DNA of 64,000 nt from Rhizoctonia solani. Its lineage: Eukaryota > Basidiomycota > Agaricomycetes > Cantharellales > Ceratobasidiaceae. Positions 44,699 through 57,640 of the stretch are shown in pieces (positions within the stretch are counted from its first letter, which is position 1; each line of letters begins with the position of its first letter). Position numbers and translations under genes: made by a program. The stretch spans positions 372,001 to 436,000 of the forward strand of contig NC_057383.1 of the NCBI RefSeq assembly GCF_016906535.1. The letters are read 5' to 3'. The notes below the pieces were generated by a model that was not told the origin of the DNA, did not search any database, and saw nothing but the letters and a program-made list of their open reading frames with translations.

Positions 44699-45324
44699 TT
44701 TATGGGCTGGTCCCAATTGTAAGACTGAAACTTCACGAATCTTCCGATGATTAGTACATTCATTGTATTCTTATATTTATCCACATGAGCAGTTGATCAC
44801 TATATTATTATGCACAGTTATTATGGGTAGTACAGCCGATTTTTTGTAGATACAATGACTAACCAGTGAGCTTGTTGACGGGTGCTGGCACCCATTTGAT
44901 CCGAATAACACGATTAGTCAACTGTAGCGATCGCTACTTGGGACATCAAGACCGCTAGATGACCTCAAAATCACTCAGAATCACTTTGGGTAACCGAAAT
45001 AGTCAATCATCGTTATCAGCACAACGCGGTCATATAGATATGCGTACGCAAGTATGAATAACTGGGTTTGCCTCGGCCTTCTGTCGGTTTGGGTGCTCGT
45101 CAATAAGAGAAAATAGATCAATTTTTTGGAGCAATGGGATGATATCTTTTTCAGGGCTATACGGGTCAACAGAAAGATCTCGTCAAGACGAGATAATGAA
45201 CTTTCGAATGCCATGGGTCCAAATCAAAAATGACAAATCTTCCAGATGAATACTTGTCCGGCGCAGGTACAACGTGCAAAAATTTATAGACGACTCTGGA
45301 AAGCTATGATCATCTTGACTCCGG
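44699..45324. other. Intergenic, no feature recognised
   Basis: No sustained frame. A short minus-strand stretch near 45180-45214 (SRLDEIFLLT) faintly resembles the ESRLDEIVLHL piece of the neighbouring F-box pseudogene and may be a further fragment. Confidence 0.4.
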
Positions 45325-46760
45325 TCACTCAAAATCGTCAAGGAACAAGATGAGCATATTATGAGTCGAGTTGAGCAAGTCTGTAGGCTTGGGTAACCTC
45401 TTACAGCCCCGAAGAAGTGAGCACGGGCACGTTTGAACGACCGAAGAACAACCCGAGATAATTACTTCCGAAAATGTCATCAGATTTAACAAAGACCGTG
45501 CAGTAGTTGCGAACGAGTGATAGTCTAAGTTGCCTCGGGTCAGGTGTGATCTATCGCCAAACTGAATCGAATTTGGCATCTTCTTTAATGGAAAGTTCGA
45601 GTGCCTCAAGGCGACCAAGGACCACGGATTCTCAAGAAAAGTGGGAAGCGACCTGATTATTGTGACGCCGATTTCCAATCGGTGCAGTCCAGGATTTGCT
45701 TTTGGTATACCAACCAGGTCAGGCACGAGGATCACCCCGAACAAAATCCATCGGCGACTGAGAGAAAAATAGGTAAATCCAGGGTAAGCATTACCATTCC
45801 AAGGAAAGAACAATCCGTCCAAGCGCAAGGTGGCAAGGTGAAGCACGATCTCGTCCAGTCGCGACTCTGAAACTTCTACAACCCCGCTCGTATCGTCAAT
45901 AAAACTTACCATCCCCTATCGAATCATCGCTTTTGGCTAGAATAGATTTGTACAAATCCGGATCCAGGAAAAAAAAATCCATTAGGTAAGATGAGTTGCG
46001 GGCGTAAGATTCCTGAGACAGGCCTCTAGGGTTTTGAGAAAAAGCATGTCGAAAGCAGAGCTGTATGCCTTCAAATCCAAAATAAAGGCTCCAATGCGTT
46101 CCACAACGTAATGGATGAATTGAATGGTGGAGTTAAAAGCGCATAACGTCCCGCCTTGTGCCTTGCATCTGATATCAAAGCGAATGCATAACGGAATGTT
46201 CATGGTACGAGTAGGGTAGGTGCGAGCTCCGGGTATGAGCCGCGTGCCGAGTACAGAATTCGAAGAGAGGCCAATGTGTACCCAGACTTCTCCCGAGATA
46301 AGCGCAACATTACACCAGTAAGAGCAGATCCCCAGCAGTAAATCAGGACATTTGGGTGATCATACGGGACTAATATGCGACGGAGCCCTTTGCCGCCCTC
46401 TGACATACGGGGCTCCGCTGCGACCACAAAACCAAAGATTCGGCCTAGTAGCTTGGAAGGCAAAGAGTTCATAGGCACCAGCGGGGGAGAGTTTCGGGCA
46501 TATCCTAGTGCTGATTTGGTTTGACCAAGGGGCCCGAGTCGTACCCAACCAACAAATCCGTCTCGTGCTCTATTTGACTTACGAGTTTATGGGAAAGGCC
46601 TTTGGGCCCGTTGATGGTGATGCATGGTTCTCGTATGGGAGAGCAAGCTTCGAGTTGTAGATCGAGTGCCTCCTGGAGATGAGCACACTGGCGGTGATGA
46701 GCTCTCTGATCAGGCCAAGATGAAAAGATCGCAACTGGTCATCCCACTAAGCGCTAATGA
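45325..46760 (-). pseudogene. F-box-like protein gene, degenerate
   Basis: Minus-strand pieces occur in the order typical of the large Rhizoctonia F-box family. An N-terminal helical region comes first (LDLQLEACSPIREPCI..., about 46690-46600). Then comes the F-box (MNSLPSKLLGRIFGFVV, about 46475-46420), then IPLCIRFDIRCKAQGGT... (46200-45982), then a C-terminal region (45912-45325, 195 codons, beginning MVSFIDD). The pieces lie in different frames with stops between them (near 46540, 46350, 45985). F-box proteins recruit substrates to SCF ubiquitin ligases, but this copy cannot make one without several corrections. Splicing alone does not obviously rescue it. Confidence 0.6.
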
Positions 46761-46964
46761 GGCCAAATAAACCTAATTAGAGGTATTCCATCCGCCGTGA
46801 ATCAATTTATATGAGATTATCAACTTATAGTACACTTGGTTCAGATGGTATAGACACAGAGTTTTATTACAGCAATCATTATAGCCGTAAGCCCACTTTC
46901 CGCGAATCATTTCACACGGGATCGAGGCAAGGGCCTCCCTGCCCCCACTCAAGATTCCGGAGGT

Positions 46965-48178
46965 TTAACTCTTTGGTTTTACAGGGTTAACACCGGGTTG
47001 CGACGAGCGAGAGGCCGAAAGATGAGACGAAGGAGAGCTTTCATGTTTCCCTCCTTCAAACCAACCATCGACAAATCCCTGGATCGATTTAGTGAGCTTG
47101 TCAATATATGCAGAGATCCCGCCTTCTTCGGTAAAAGACAACGAAACCGATCCGTTCGTCGAAGCGATCTCGATCATTGGGCCAGCCCATGTTGCGAACG
47201 GATTACGACCATTGGAATGCGATGTGGTTTCGAAATCTTGAGCTTGCCAGTTGCCAATGAAACCCCGGCAAGTGTTGGAAGCTGAAGAGAAGAATGTGAG
47301 TTTGTCCTAAGTAAATGCGACTATTAGCTTGTTTGTGTGAATAATGGGAGTGTTTTGGGAGTCACTTTGATGGCCTCGGATATGTTGACACATCCCCAGG
47401 TTGTGGACATCATCAGGGCGCCCTCGAATGATGCAGGGATTTTTATGTCGATCGAACCGTTTGTGGTGCTTGCGAAGATACGTAGGGGTTGCTCCGGTGG
47501 GGCATGCTAATAAAAAAAATCCTTGTTAGAATCATAGTAGCTATGTTTCCCAGCCATTTGGCACCTCACAATTTTCAGTTGAATAGCCCCGTTAAATCCC
47601 TGAGAAACAACCGTCGCCTGACGTACCATCCCATCACTCGACAAAACATGCACATCAGCGCTAATCGCTCCATTCGTCGTAGACAGCATAAGATTCGGTC
47701 GCGTATCAATCAACGAAACACTCGGGTCGGTCTTCGAACCGAGAGTTTGCGCCCGACGCATTCTCAGTTCTTCCCCCCGGATTTTCCGAATTCGTTGTGC
47801 CTCACGGTTCCAGTATCCATCGAATTGGTTGATGGGGAAGAGTAGTTGTTCAGGGATGTGAAGAGCCGTGTCGACGTGCCATGTTCCCTTTATACCACCA
47901 AAGATCTTGCGGTCGATGAAGAAGTTGCATCGAGGAGGGAGGTTTGGGCGGATGGATGGAATCCCGTCTTGGTGAGTGGTGGTACTTGAGGAAGCAGTCG
48001 GACTGTACGGAGGAGGACTCTAAATGTTTTCCGAGCGAGTGGATATGATGTATGCGGCGCGGGGTGGGATTGATATGTGGCTTACGGGAGGGACGATATT
48101 CGGCCCGAACGGGGTTTCGCTGCGGGTCGAGCTACTAGGAGCACCGGACTCACTCTTCTGCGAGTTGGGAATGATCAT
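46965..48178 (-). CDS. DUF7330-like beta-repeat protein (341 aa)
   Basis: Predicted minus-strand exons: 48178-48086, 48019-47570, 47506-47366, 47306-46965. All introns are GT-AG in phase 0 (66, 63 and 59 nt). The protein begins with a Ser/Pro-rich tail including PPPYSPTASSS. It then has GGIKGTWHVDTALHIP, and repeated strand motifs LSTTNGAIS, ASTTNGSIDIKIP, EGALMMSTTWGCVN and IASTNGSVSLSF, followed by a Ser-rich C-terminus. The TTNG-type repeats suggest a right-handed beta structure like that of DUF4097/DUF7330 proteins. Function is unknown: an adhesin-like or cortical scaffold role is only a guess. No signal peptide is seen. The start is the first ATG of the open frame. Confidence 0.75.
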
Positions 48179-49001
48179 ATGAAGCACGAGGGGGAGGGGG
48201 AAATACAGTAGAAGGACAAGGCCGATTTGATTGCGGGAGTATATATTTATTGCTCGAGTTGATGGATGGGGCTGTGCATAATCGTGGTCATCTTGATTCG
48301 AACGTCACGGTGCGCAGTCCGCAATTGATGGGGGTGGTCTATCTATCAGTCCAGGTTAGGAAGTACTATACTTAGATAGGCTTGAACGTCGTGTGGTATG
48401 GTCTCGAATTCGCTTGTTGGCGTGCATAGCCTTTGTGCAGATTCTACTTTCGAAGTTCCAAGTGCATATGTGCACAGGTTAGGGGGTTTGGATAAGATGG
48501 GCGACAGGAGTGATAGGACTAAATATGGCGGCCTTGCTCCCCAAGCCGATTCATTTTGGGTGTCGGGACCCATCACGGGCTAATGATCGTCAAGCGAAGA
48601 TGGGAATTGAATGGGGTCTTTGCTATGCATCCATGCATGAAACTACATAATTTAAATGAGCTACCCTGACAAGGTCTCTTGCCTAGTATTTACTTCCAAC
48701 GGGATAATAGATATTGGTACGTCCAAATATAGAACGCCAGTGTTTGTCGATGGCAGTGTCGGCAGCGACCTACTGTCAAGCCCCAGCGACTAACGCTTCA
48801 AATAGGTGTGATTATAAAATTATGTGATAGTGGTCCGTACCGGGTTCTCTCCAGAACGCACTGTCGTCACTTTGGCGCTTATAAGCGAACCGGCCCTCAA
48901 GTCTCGCGAATATAAATTTTGGTTCGATCTGGAGTGAACCTTATCAACAACAGGCAAGTGATTCCGGCGTTCACAACAGCGTCCGATGTCTGACCGATAT
49001 A
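48179..49001. other. Intergenic, no gene recognised
   Basis: Only short overlapping frames on both strands. An isolated TTTGGCGCTTATAAGCG near 48872 resembles the LTR U3 motif but has no LTR around it. Confidence 0.45.
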
Positions 49002-49830
49002 TTGCAGCTCGAAAGCCGCATTTGCTCGCCACGCACGTGCCGATTTACTCGGCGTCTCGCGAGCGGGCTAAGGTCTGAGCATTCTAGTCCCCTTGTACGT
49101 GTGTCTAGCCGGCACCGGCTCCAACAGGGCCGAGCAGAGCATCAGACATGCGCTCGGTGCTGCTTGTTCCGCCCAGAGACCCGCAAGGGGAGGGCACAGC
49201 GGCACGTGAGCTTGGAACAACTCTGCGGGGACAGAGCCGTCTATTTGCCTCCCCGTCCTGAGTCTCTTTTTGTCCTCTTTCCCACCCGCGCGCTAGCCTC
49301 GAGAACTAGCGCCCAGTTTTTTCAGAGACTGAGCATCATGCATCTGACTCTTCCCTCGCTCCGCAAGGCACGGAGCAGTGTACGGCCTGGGTTGGCTTCC
49401 GGGCGCCGATCGAACCTGGGGATCTCACATCGCTACGACTGGCGCGGCAGCGCTGGGCACTGGGACTCCCCATGCCCGGCAAAATGCTCCGCGTACAGGT
49501 AACGAGCTCTTGTTTTCCTTTTATTTCCTGGATATTCCTGGAGAGGCCACGCTGGTGGTTCGATTGGTTGCGGTGATCGAGGAGGACGATCGGTCTTGGA
49601 CGGGGAACGGGCGGCTCTTGAGTTCACTTTGCGGCTCGCAGTCATTCGCTTTGGCGATTGCGAAACTCGATTCAGACTACTCTTGGGCTGTTGTTCTTTA
49701 TCCTCAATTTTTCCATTTTTTGTGTCCTTCGTGGAACATTGTGCCGTTTGTTGATTTAAATAGGATGCCTACAAGGGCCAATTTTGTGACTGTTGTGAAC
49801 CTTGCGTCTCAAATCGCTGTTACCGTTTGA
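49002..49830 (+). other. GC-rich segment with overlapping open frames, nature unclear
   Basis: Two overlapping plus-strand frames (49002-49502, 166 codons without a certain ATG, and 49378-49830, 150 codons) lie in unusually GC-rich DNA. Neither product resembles a known family, and the composition is arginine-rich, as expected of non-coding GC-rich DNA. On the minus strand, GATCCCCAGGTTCGATC near 49395-49425 resembles a tRNA B-box, so a tRNA-derived SINE fragment is another possibility. Confidence 0.3.
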
Positions 49831-50087
49831 AGTGAGCATATAATGAAGATTTGCCCGTATTTATCTCGAAGTTTTGTTTCACATATTTGAAATAATAATC
49901 ATAAACACTGTAATCAAACTTCCCTAAGTGGAAATGTGGGACGCGTTAGCTCTCGGATTAGCCACCACCGCATCAGCCGCCTCGTTGTCGAGCTTCTTAG
50001 AATTCGCGTTCTGAGCATAGATATATCACAAAGATTGATACTATAGAACTCTAGACTTTAACTAGACTAGACAACACCTCGCCATTC

Positions 50088-53000
50088 ATGGCAACCGGAA
50101 AAGACGCCTTGTGGCAACAAGGGCGAGACGAGACGGTAGAGGTAAATCAGAGGGCACTGATTGATAAAGTGAGTGATCTACATTGTGCTACTATTGCACT
50201 CTACTAGACACTTGACTAGGTTCTTGCACGATACTCTGGCGAATTTACAGGTACACTACACTTTTACCTGCGCCTTTCATCACAGACTGACCTTTCTTGA
50301 ATCATCTAGTTTTCCGTGAACTGCTACAGAATGCAGATGATGCCCATGCTACCGCCGCCGAGATACGATTCGATACAAAGCAACACCTCGCTCAACAAGA
50401 GCAAGGTGCTCAGGCGGGTATCGTACCCACAGACGAAACCTCTACTGGTCACCTGAGGAAACCTAAACTTCCAGACTTGAAGAAAGTTAATGTAAGTCTG
50501 CTGATCTCGACCAATACTTAGGTCATGACGAGAGTACCAGGTCGATCAATGGACGTTTCGAAATAATGGTACGCCGTTCCGGAACGAGGACTGGAATCGA
50601 TTGAAGAAGATAGGCAAGTATCTGCAAGTCGATTTTGAAAACGATTGGACTTATATCTTGCTTGTAGCCGAGGGTAACCCCGACGAACAAAAGATTGGTG
50701 CATTCGGTGTCGGTGAGTTTCAATCTCAACTCATCCTAACCATCAGTCTAATCGCTTCCCAACCCAGGATTCTACAGTCTTTTCTCGGTAACGGAAGAAC
50801 CCTTTGTGAAGAGCGGTACAGAATGGATGGGATTCTACTGGCGCAACGGCGGAGACCAGTTGTTCGCCAGACGCGGCGACCTCCCTGCCGAATCCACCAA
50901 CTCGGAATGGACCTCGTTCGAAATGCCCCTGCGCGAGTCGGCGCCCTTGCCCGGTCTACCTGTGGACATTGCGCGATTTTTGGCGACCAGTTTGACTTTT
51001 ATGACTCATTTGCGAAGCGTGTCGATGTTTTTTGATGGGAGGTGTCTGGTCAAGGTCGAGAAGGAGGTTGGGTCCCCCCGCAAGCTGGTTATTCCCCGTG
51101 GGTTGAAGTTGACGAGTCCCGGTGGGATGATGAACGCTACAGGGATGACTTCGACCTGTGAGTTTAAGAAACATGAATTATCTTGGGCAGATGACTGACA
51201 TGGCATCCACGAAACGTAGCATTATATATGAAAGCTACAGTCCTGCGATGGGTGTACAATACCGGAACAGACAAGAAACCCATCCCGTCCGATAAAGCCG
51301 CCAAACCAGCGCCAGCGACCTCATTCTTCTCCTCCCTCTTTTCGTCCTTTACGTCCGCCCCCACCCTCACCCCGGCACCTACACCCGCCCCCCTTCCCGA
51401 GCCCGAAAAGGACCCGCTGGAAGCGCTCGAGTCGACTGTCCAGTTGTCGATTTTCGCAGCCGAGATATCGGTCCGGCTGGATAACCGTATGAATACCGAG
51501 TTGGAACGCGCGACCAAGAAGAAGCCTCCGTCTACGTCTACGTACCAGTTGATTTATGTGAGTTTCGAGTGGGGGGGCTTTTATCTGTTTTCGTCGTGGT
51601 TGAATCGTTCGAGGTTAGACTGGCAAAGACGAGTACGATGCGAGTAAAAAGGAAGACGAGAAAGAATTCAAAGATACTGGGAGCGTGTTCCAGGGCTTGC
51701 GAGCTGATCTTGATGGGTAAGTTTGTGTTGCTTGTTTTGTGGTGCTTGAACAATGGTTTGATGCGATGTGTAGGACTGGCCATGCGCATGTTTTTATTGT
51801 GAGCGTTGGTATTTTCTGTTCGAAGATTTGGATTTAACGTTGAGTAGGGTCATGCGACTGCTCAAACGACTGGAATTGGTGGCCATGTTGCTGCGCGATT
51901 TATTCCGACCGTGGAACGAGAGTCAATCGACTTGGTGTACGTTGTCTTTTATGTCCTTTGCCTCGGTTGTTTAATCTCCATATAGAGATCGGAATGTCTC
52001 GATTTGGAACAAGGAACTTTTATACGTTGGTGGACTACTCGCTCGAGCCGTGTACGAAATCGAGCTCTCCAATATTGCGGAGCTATGGACCGGCGCTATG
52101 AGTTCCTCTACTAGCGACAAAGACGACGAAGGAGACAAAACCCTTCGAACATGGCTTCAAAGCAGATGTCTACACGTTCTCCAATTCTTTACCTTTCACC
52201 CGACCACACCCTCGTCTGTCGTTGCCGAGCACTTCCGGTCCGCGTTCTTTACGTCTGGGGCAATGGCCAACCACATTTTCCCTATCATTTCAACGCTCGG
52301 TGTGCGCTCCGCAAAGGATGTCCGTGTGTACAACGCCGCGTTTACCGGATTTTTGAAGAATACGCCGATGCTACCTCCCGAAATCGCACGGGAAGGACGA
52401 CTGATGCTCGCCTCGCTCCGGGAACGCGGAATGTGCACGGACGTGACTTTCCAGGACGTCTTGGACGAACTCAAGGCGCGGATCCTAGACGAACAAGAGG
52501 CCGTGGCGTTGCTCAAGTGGCGAATGGGCCTAGATGCCGAACTCACAAGGACGCACGCACGGGAGTTGAGAGAAGTGTTTTTGGGCGCAGCGGTATTTTG
52601 CATCAAAGAAGAAGGGAAACAAGATAAAGTCGTGCCTCTTGCGTCGATTCGAACGTTTATCAACCCTCGGACTTCGGTTATTCCGTTGGATAGCCCCCTA
52701 CCAGAGCACACCCTCCCGTTTGTGATTAGCAAACAACTCGGAAACGCAGACTTCAAGGGTCTTTTCGGGTGGACGGAGCTCGGTGTTCCTGATTGGATAA
52801 CCTATCTTGTCAACCCTACGGCTCGGAAGGAGACCGGTGTGGACATTACTGTCGACGCCGTTTTTGCTGAACGCGTATTGGGCGTGATTGCACGTGCATG
52901 GCCATCCATAAATGCTACACAGCAACAAGACATATGCACCAAGCTCTCGGACGTACCTTGTGTCCCTACACGCGCCGGGCTCAAGATCCCATCCGAGGCT

Positions 53001-56000
53001 TACTTTTCGAATGCGCATGTGTTCCCAGACTTGCCGATCGTCGTCATGCCAAAGGGGACGGCTGTCAAGGGTACACTGGAGAAAGTCTTGGTCTCGTTGG
53101 GCGTTAGGAGGCATGTGGATTTGCAGATTGTGTTTAGTCGGTGAGTTGCATTCTCCTCGACTCCTAGCTTCTTCTAAAACCATGGTTTAGGATGATTCAC
53201 ACTGGAGATTGGTCGACGGCCGACTTGATCAAGTATCTCGTTGCCGTGCGGGACACCCTTTCCTCGCTCGAAACCGATCGGCTGAAACAGACTTCGGCAT
53301 TTATGCGTGAAGGGGAGATGGAGATGGCAAACCCACACGTTACCTTGCTAAGGATTTGTACGAACCGATCGACACCTTGCGCGACCTTGGACTTCCAATC
53401 TTGTTTTGGAGCCCAACCGTAAAATGGAAGTCCGGTTCGGAAGAGGGTGAGCCGTAACAATAATTTGTTCTCAGCATATACTGAGCATAGTGCTTTGTAG
53501 CGAAATTCATGTTCGAATTAGGACTCAAGCGCTTCCCATCTTTGGAAACAATCCTCACTCTTGCAGGAGCGACTGAGATTGACAAACGTACCGCGGCGCT
53601 AAAGTATTTTATGGACAACCATAGCACTCGATATACCTCCTATCAAGCGCATACATTTAAGCATTTGTCATTTGTTCCAGCAATCAAACCAGATGGAACT
53701 TCTTTCTTGTCGAACCCTGCAGCTGTAAGTTCTGTTGCATTTTGACTTTAGCCTGGGCTGACCCCCTATATAGGTTTATTCGAATCCCGAATGTGCGGTT
53801 ATGGGCTTCAACGTCGTTGATCCCACCTTGGATAAAGAAGCCGTTGTTAAACTCCAGGTTGCTAGTAATCCCCCGACTCGAGCTTTGCTCACGACCCTAC
53901 TTGGGACCCCTCCCCGCGACCAAGCTTTGTCACGTAAATACTACGAGTATTTAGCCAGTCGAATTGCTGGTGAGTCTTTTGATATGAGGTTTCGCTCGAA
54001 CTCTTAATTAAATTTACTTTCTTCGTAGATTTTACTCCCGCGGAACTTGATCGCATGGCAGACACTGCTTTTATCCCCGCTGCTAAAACAACGGTCGCCC
54101 CAAATGGCAATGTCACAGCAACTCAACAGATGTTCAAGCCGACACAAGTGTATTTTGGGAGCACCGGGAGCCGGGATAGTATCCATTCCACTCTGTTCAC
54201 GTTTGTCGATTTTGGGCCCAAGGCTGCTACGTTCTTGAGAGCTGTGGGCGTCAAGGATGAGCCTACCACTCAGGAAGTTTGCGCGATTATTATGCAAAAC
54301 CCAAAATCGTTCAAGGATGCTGTCGGGGGCTATGAGCGGTGAGTATCGGATCCTTTCCAGAAGGTTCTGTAACTAACTGGGAATTAGGTATTTAACCGAA
54401 CTGAAACGCATCGGAGCTCAGATTTCTGCATTCCCGTCTTCGATGCGCAAACAAATGGCTCGGTCCCCTATGTTGGTCGGTACCAGACGGATTGCCAAAG
54501 CGTCTACGAGGAATCCCAAAGAACGACGAGGATCAGACGCCAGTGACGACGAGGGTGAGGTTGAGATTCATTTCGAACTATTGCGTGCGGAAGAGGTAAC
54601 TATTTATTTACTAAACAAACTAGCCAATTTGGATTCTGATCGACACCATTCAGATTCTTATAATTGATGACGCGCACTCTAATTCTTTGTTCGGTCATGA
54701 AATATGGGGTGCTCCACAAGAGGACGTGATTGAACAACTCTACGAGGGGCTTGGGTCGAAACGCTTGAGCGCTCTGGTCTATGAAGAATACAGGAGCGTC
54801 CCTTCGCAAAACAAGACAAATAAACGCGCCCAAGACACCAGAGCTTTGGTCCTGGAGCGACTCCCACTATTTTTACACGAGCATACTCACATGAAGTGCC
54901 TTATCAAACCTGAATGGTTGTCTCAGGAAGGAAACTTCCAGGTAATTTATCTCGTCAAATTCACCGTACAAGATGCTAACTCTGAGCCAAGGTCATCATG
55001 GTTAATAAACTTCAATTGACTCGTCATTTGAGCCACGGCCGAGGCTTCTCTGCTACTCAAGAAGCTTCCGCTGCAGCCAAAAGAGAAGGGGCTCGGGGTG
55101 TTGTTACTCTGTGGTTGGCTGAAAATTCGCAAACAGACCTTTACGAGTGAGTATATGCTTACATATATACGTTGAATAACTAGGCTAAAGCTATATGGAT
55201 AGGGTCGCAAACTCGTTGTGCAATGTATTGTTTCCTCGCCACAAAATCAACGATAGTTTACTATTCATGACTATATTGTCTACGGACCTGCGAGCACTGA
55301 AGCGACGGGGATATAATGGTATGTCCATTCCTGGATCATGTTAGTCATTGCCAATGAGCATACATTATCAGTCGATCGTATCCTAAATCAGCAAAAGGTG
55401 GAACGAGCTCGAGCAGAGGCTGCCCGCCTTCAGTTAGAACGCGAGAGGAAGGAGGCAAGGGAAGCAGAGGTACGTGCAGCTTCGGTTGCAGCTGCGGGCG
55501 TGGCAAACCCTACCAGTCCTCCATCGATACCTGAGAAAGGGTCCCTGGTCCACCAACCAACGCCAGTTCCCATAGCCGCAGGTCTACCTCCCAAAGGTAA
55601 CCAAAGGCAAAGTATCATGGGGACCTTCAACAACTTCCGAAATAAAATCACAGGGGGTGCCGGTGGTGGCGATAGAAATAGTATGCATGAAACCAAGTCG
55701 CTCTTAGGGCCACCGGAAGGGAGTGGTCCGTCTTCAGCACTTACACCCAGGGCGCCGAGTCCCTCTGGACAAGTAACCTCCCAAGACAGTATTGGTGAGC
55801 TGATTTCAATCAATCGATATCCATCTAATCTTCGAGATATTCGTAGAGAACAACGTACGAATGGCGATTGCTGCGTGCCGACCGGAGAGCCAGTCTTTGC
55901 TTCGCAATCGTCAGCAAATGACCATGGTCAAGGAATCGCTAGACGAGGGCTATTGCGACATCAGTGGATCAGCCGATGATTTTGCGCTTGCAGGTAAAAC

Positions 56001-56625
56001 AGACTCTTATACTTTTGCGAAAGCCCAACTCATACTGTGTATCTTAGGCGAAGTAGCTGGGTATCGGGTTTATATTGCTCGAGGTCTGTATTGCCTACAT
56101 GATGCTCTTGCAGACATGATTCCTGATTTCTATTGAAGATGTTTCAGATCCTGGTTTGCTTGCTGCACAGAAGTTTGATTCTATGACCAGATTTGGAAAT
56201 CTTGTCGTTACACCCCTACGGAGTCTTTACAAACTGCCCCCTTCGAGTGTGCACATATTTTACGATACAAAGGGCGGACTAATCGCGTTCAATCGTAACG
56301 GGAGTCTGTTCTTGAACTTAAGATATTATGAGGTTCGTTCTGGTTCGTTCAATGGACTTCGCCACTAATTCCAACAAACTATGCTAGGGCTGGCATGACG
56401 AGCTCGTCAAAGGAGGGAGTTTACACAAAGCCTTAATATCCTGGTATTTCACGTTGGCCCATGAGATCGCAGTATGTACCTCTCCAGAGTCTCAGCTTGT
56501 ATTGGAATCTAACATGCCTGTAGCACAATCTTGTTCAGCCACACAATGCAGAACACGAGTACTACTTTAGTTCTCTTGCGGAACTCCACATGCCCGAGTT
56601 CTCCGCTATGCTTTCACGGTCCTAG
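50088..56625 (+). CDS. Giant GHKL-ATPase, sacsin-like fungal protein (about 1748 aa, one apparent 1-nt deletion)
   Basis: I can place 25 exons with consistent phase: 50088-50168, 50220-50250, 50310-50491, 50541-50613, 50668-50712, 50768-51157, 51220-51557, 51619-51716, 51774-51798, 51848-51936, 51986-53140, 53191-53446, 53501-53724, 53774-53969, 54029-54338, 54388-54595, 54654-54941, 54992-55146, 55203-55318, 55372-55794, 55847-55993, 56048-56083, 56139-56332, 56388-56471, 56524-56625. The N-terminal Bergerat ATP-binding fold shows the N-box FRELLQNADDA and G1 box KIGAFGVGFYSLFSV, as in Hsp90/sacsin-type proteins. A Pro-rich loop lies at about 51330-51400, and a charged coiled segment (RARAEAARLQLERERKEARE) near the C-terminus. 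The end has HEIAHN and NAEHEYY, a zincin-like signature. Exon 12 is one base short in a G run (53312-53315). Role: probable ATP-driven chaperone-like factor, inferred from the fold. Confidence 0.85.
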
Positions 56626-57640
56626 GCCAACTTGTTATGTACCTGTTTTCTAGCATTCACTTACCCTCAGTCTACTACATGTCATTTATACCAATTAATT
56701 GTTCCGTGCTAACTGCGATACCGTGCATAAAATCAAAGACGGTAGAGCAGATGAAAGAACTCGAACAATCGGTCGGAATGAACGATTAGCAACCTACTTC
56801 CCGTGAAGGGTTTTGTTCTTATCTGAAGGGGTTTCACCTAGCTGTTAGTCCAGGACCGAAAGAGGGCACAAAAGATACGATGGGATGCTGACTTGATATT
56901 TTGAAACGTCCATCGATGCCACATAAAACCGTGTATTCTTTTCAGACTCTGGAATTTAAATACATTTATTTTATCGGTCGTAGCGAGCTCGAGTCTTTAC
57001 ATACGATTATACACCTGCAATATACGTGTGAGATATATGGCTACGATTCAGATCCAGTTACCAAGCACTGGACCTGAAGGTGTATGCACAAAGCATACAC
57101 CGTTTGGAATATACAAGATATTATAAGGCGTCTCCTAAGTAGCCGGAATTTTTCCAAAATAATGTGGCATCGCTACGATATAACAACATATGCGTACTAT
57201 TTGAAAGCGGGCGGTTGTGCTTGATAAATACATAGCTTGGATGTATAGGCAGCCCCACGATTGATTAGTGATCTTAGAATACTTATTGGCAGTGCTCATC
57301 TTTAAGTTCTTATTAATAGCCTCCGACCCCTACCTATCCTTCTTTCAGGCCCTTGTGTGAGCCATACTATTGTTACCACTGAGTAGGATGACGTTGAATG
57401 TGCCGAGGTTCTCGGGGAGTGACATTAAACATGCCCGACGCCCGATTGGAAATTCGTTAAACGCCTTATAAGATCCATCACCAGTCATGGGTAGATTGAT
57501 ACACTGCCCAGCCGAGTCTCACCATCTCTCCCAGACCCAAGTAGCCCCAAAACCTATCAAAGTCTTCATATACCAGTACACCCCGGAATTTCGACGATCT
57601 CGAATAAGCGCCTTTGATTATTCGCCTATCTGTCACTACA
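56626..57640. other. Intergenic, no gene recognised
   Basis: It contains the 3' flank of the sacsin-like gene and the promoter region of the P450 gene. No repeats or RNA genes were seen. Confidence 0.5.

Noticed and set aside
56048..56140. Short exon reading ACATGATTCCTGATTTC in the sacsin-like gene
   Set aside because: It would require a 30-nt intron. A single 55-nt intron (56084-56138) gives the in-frame join ARDVSDPG.
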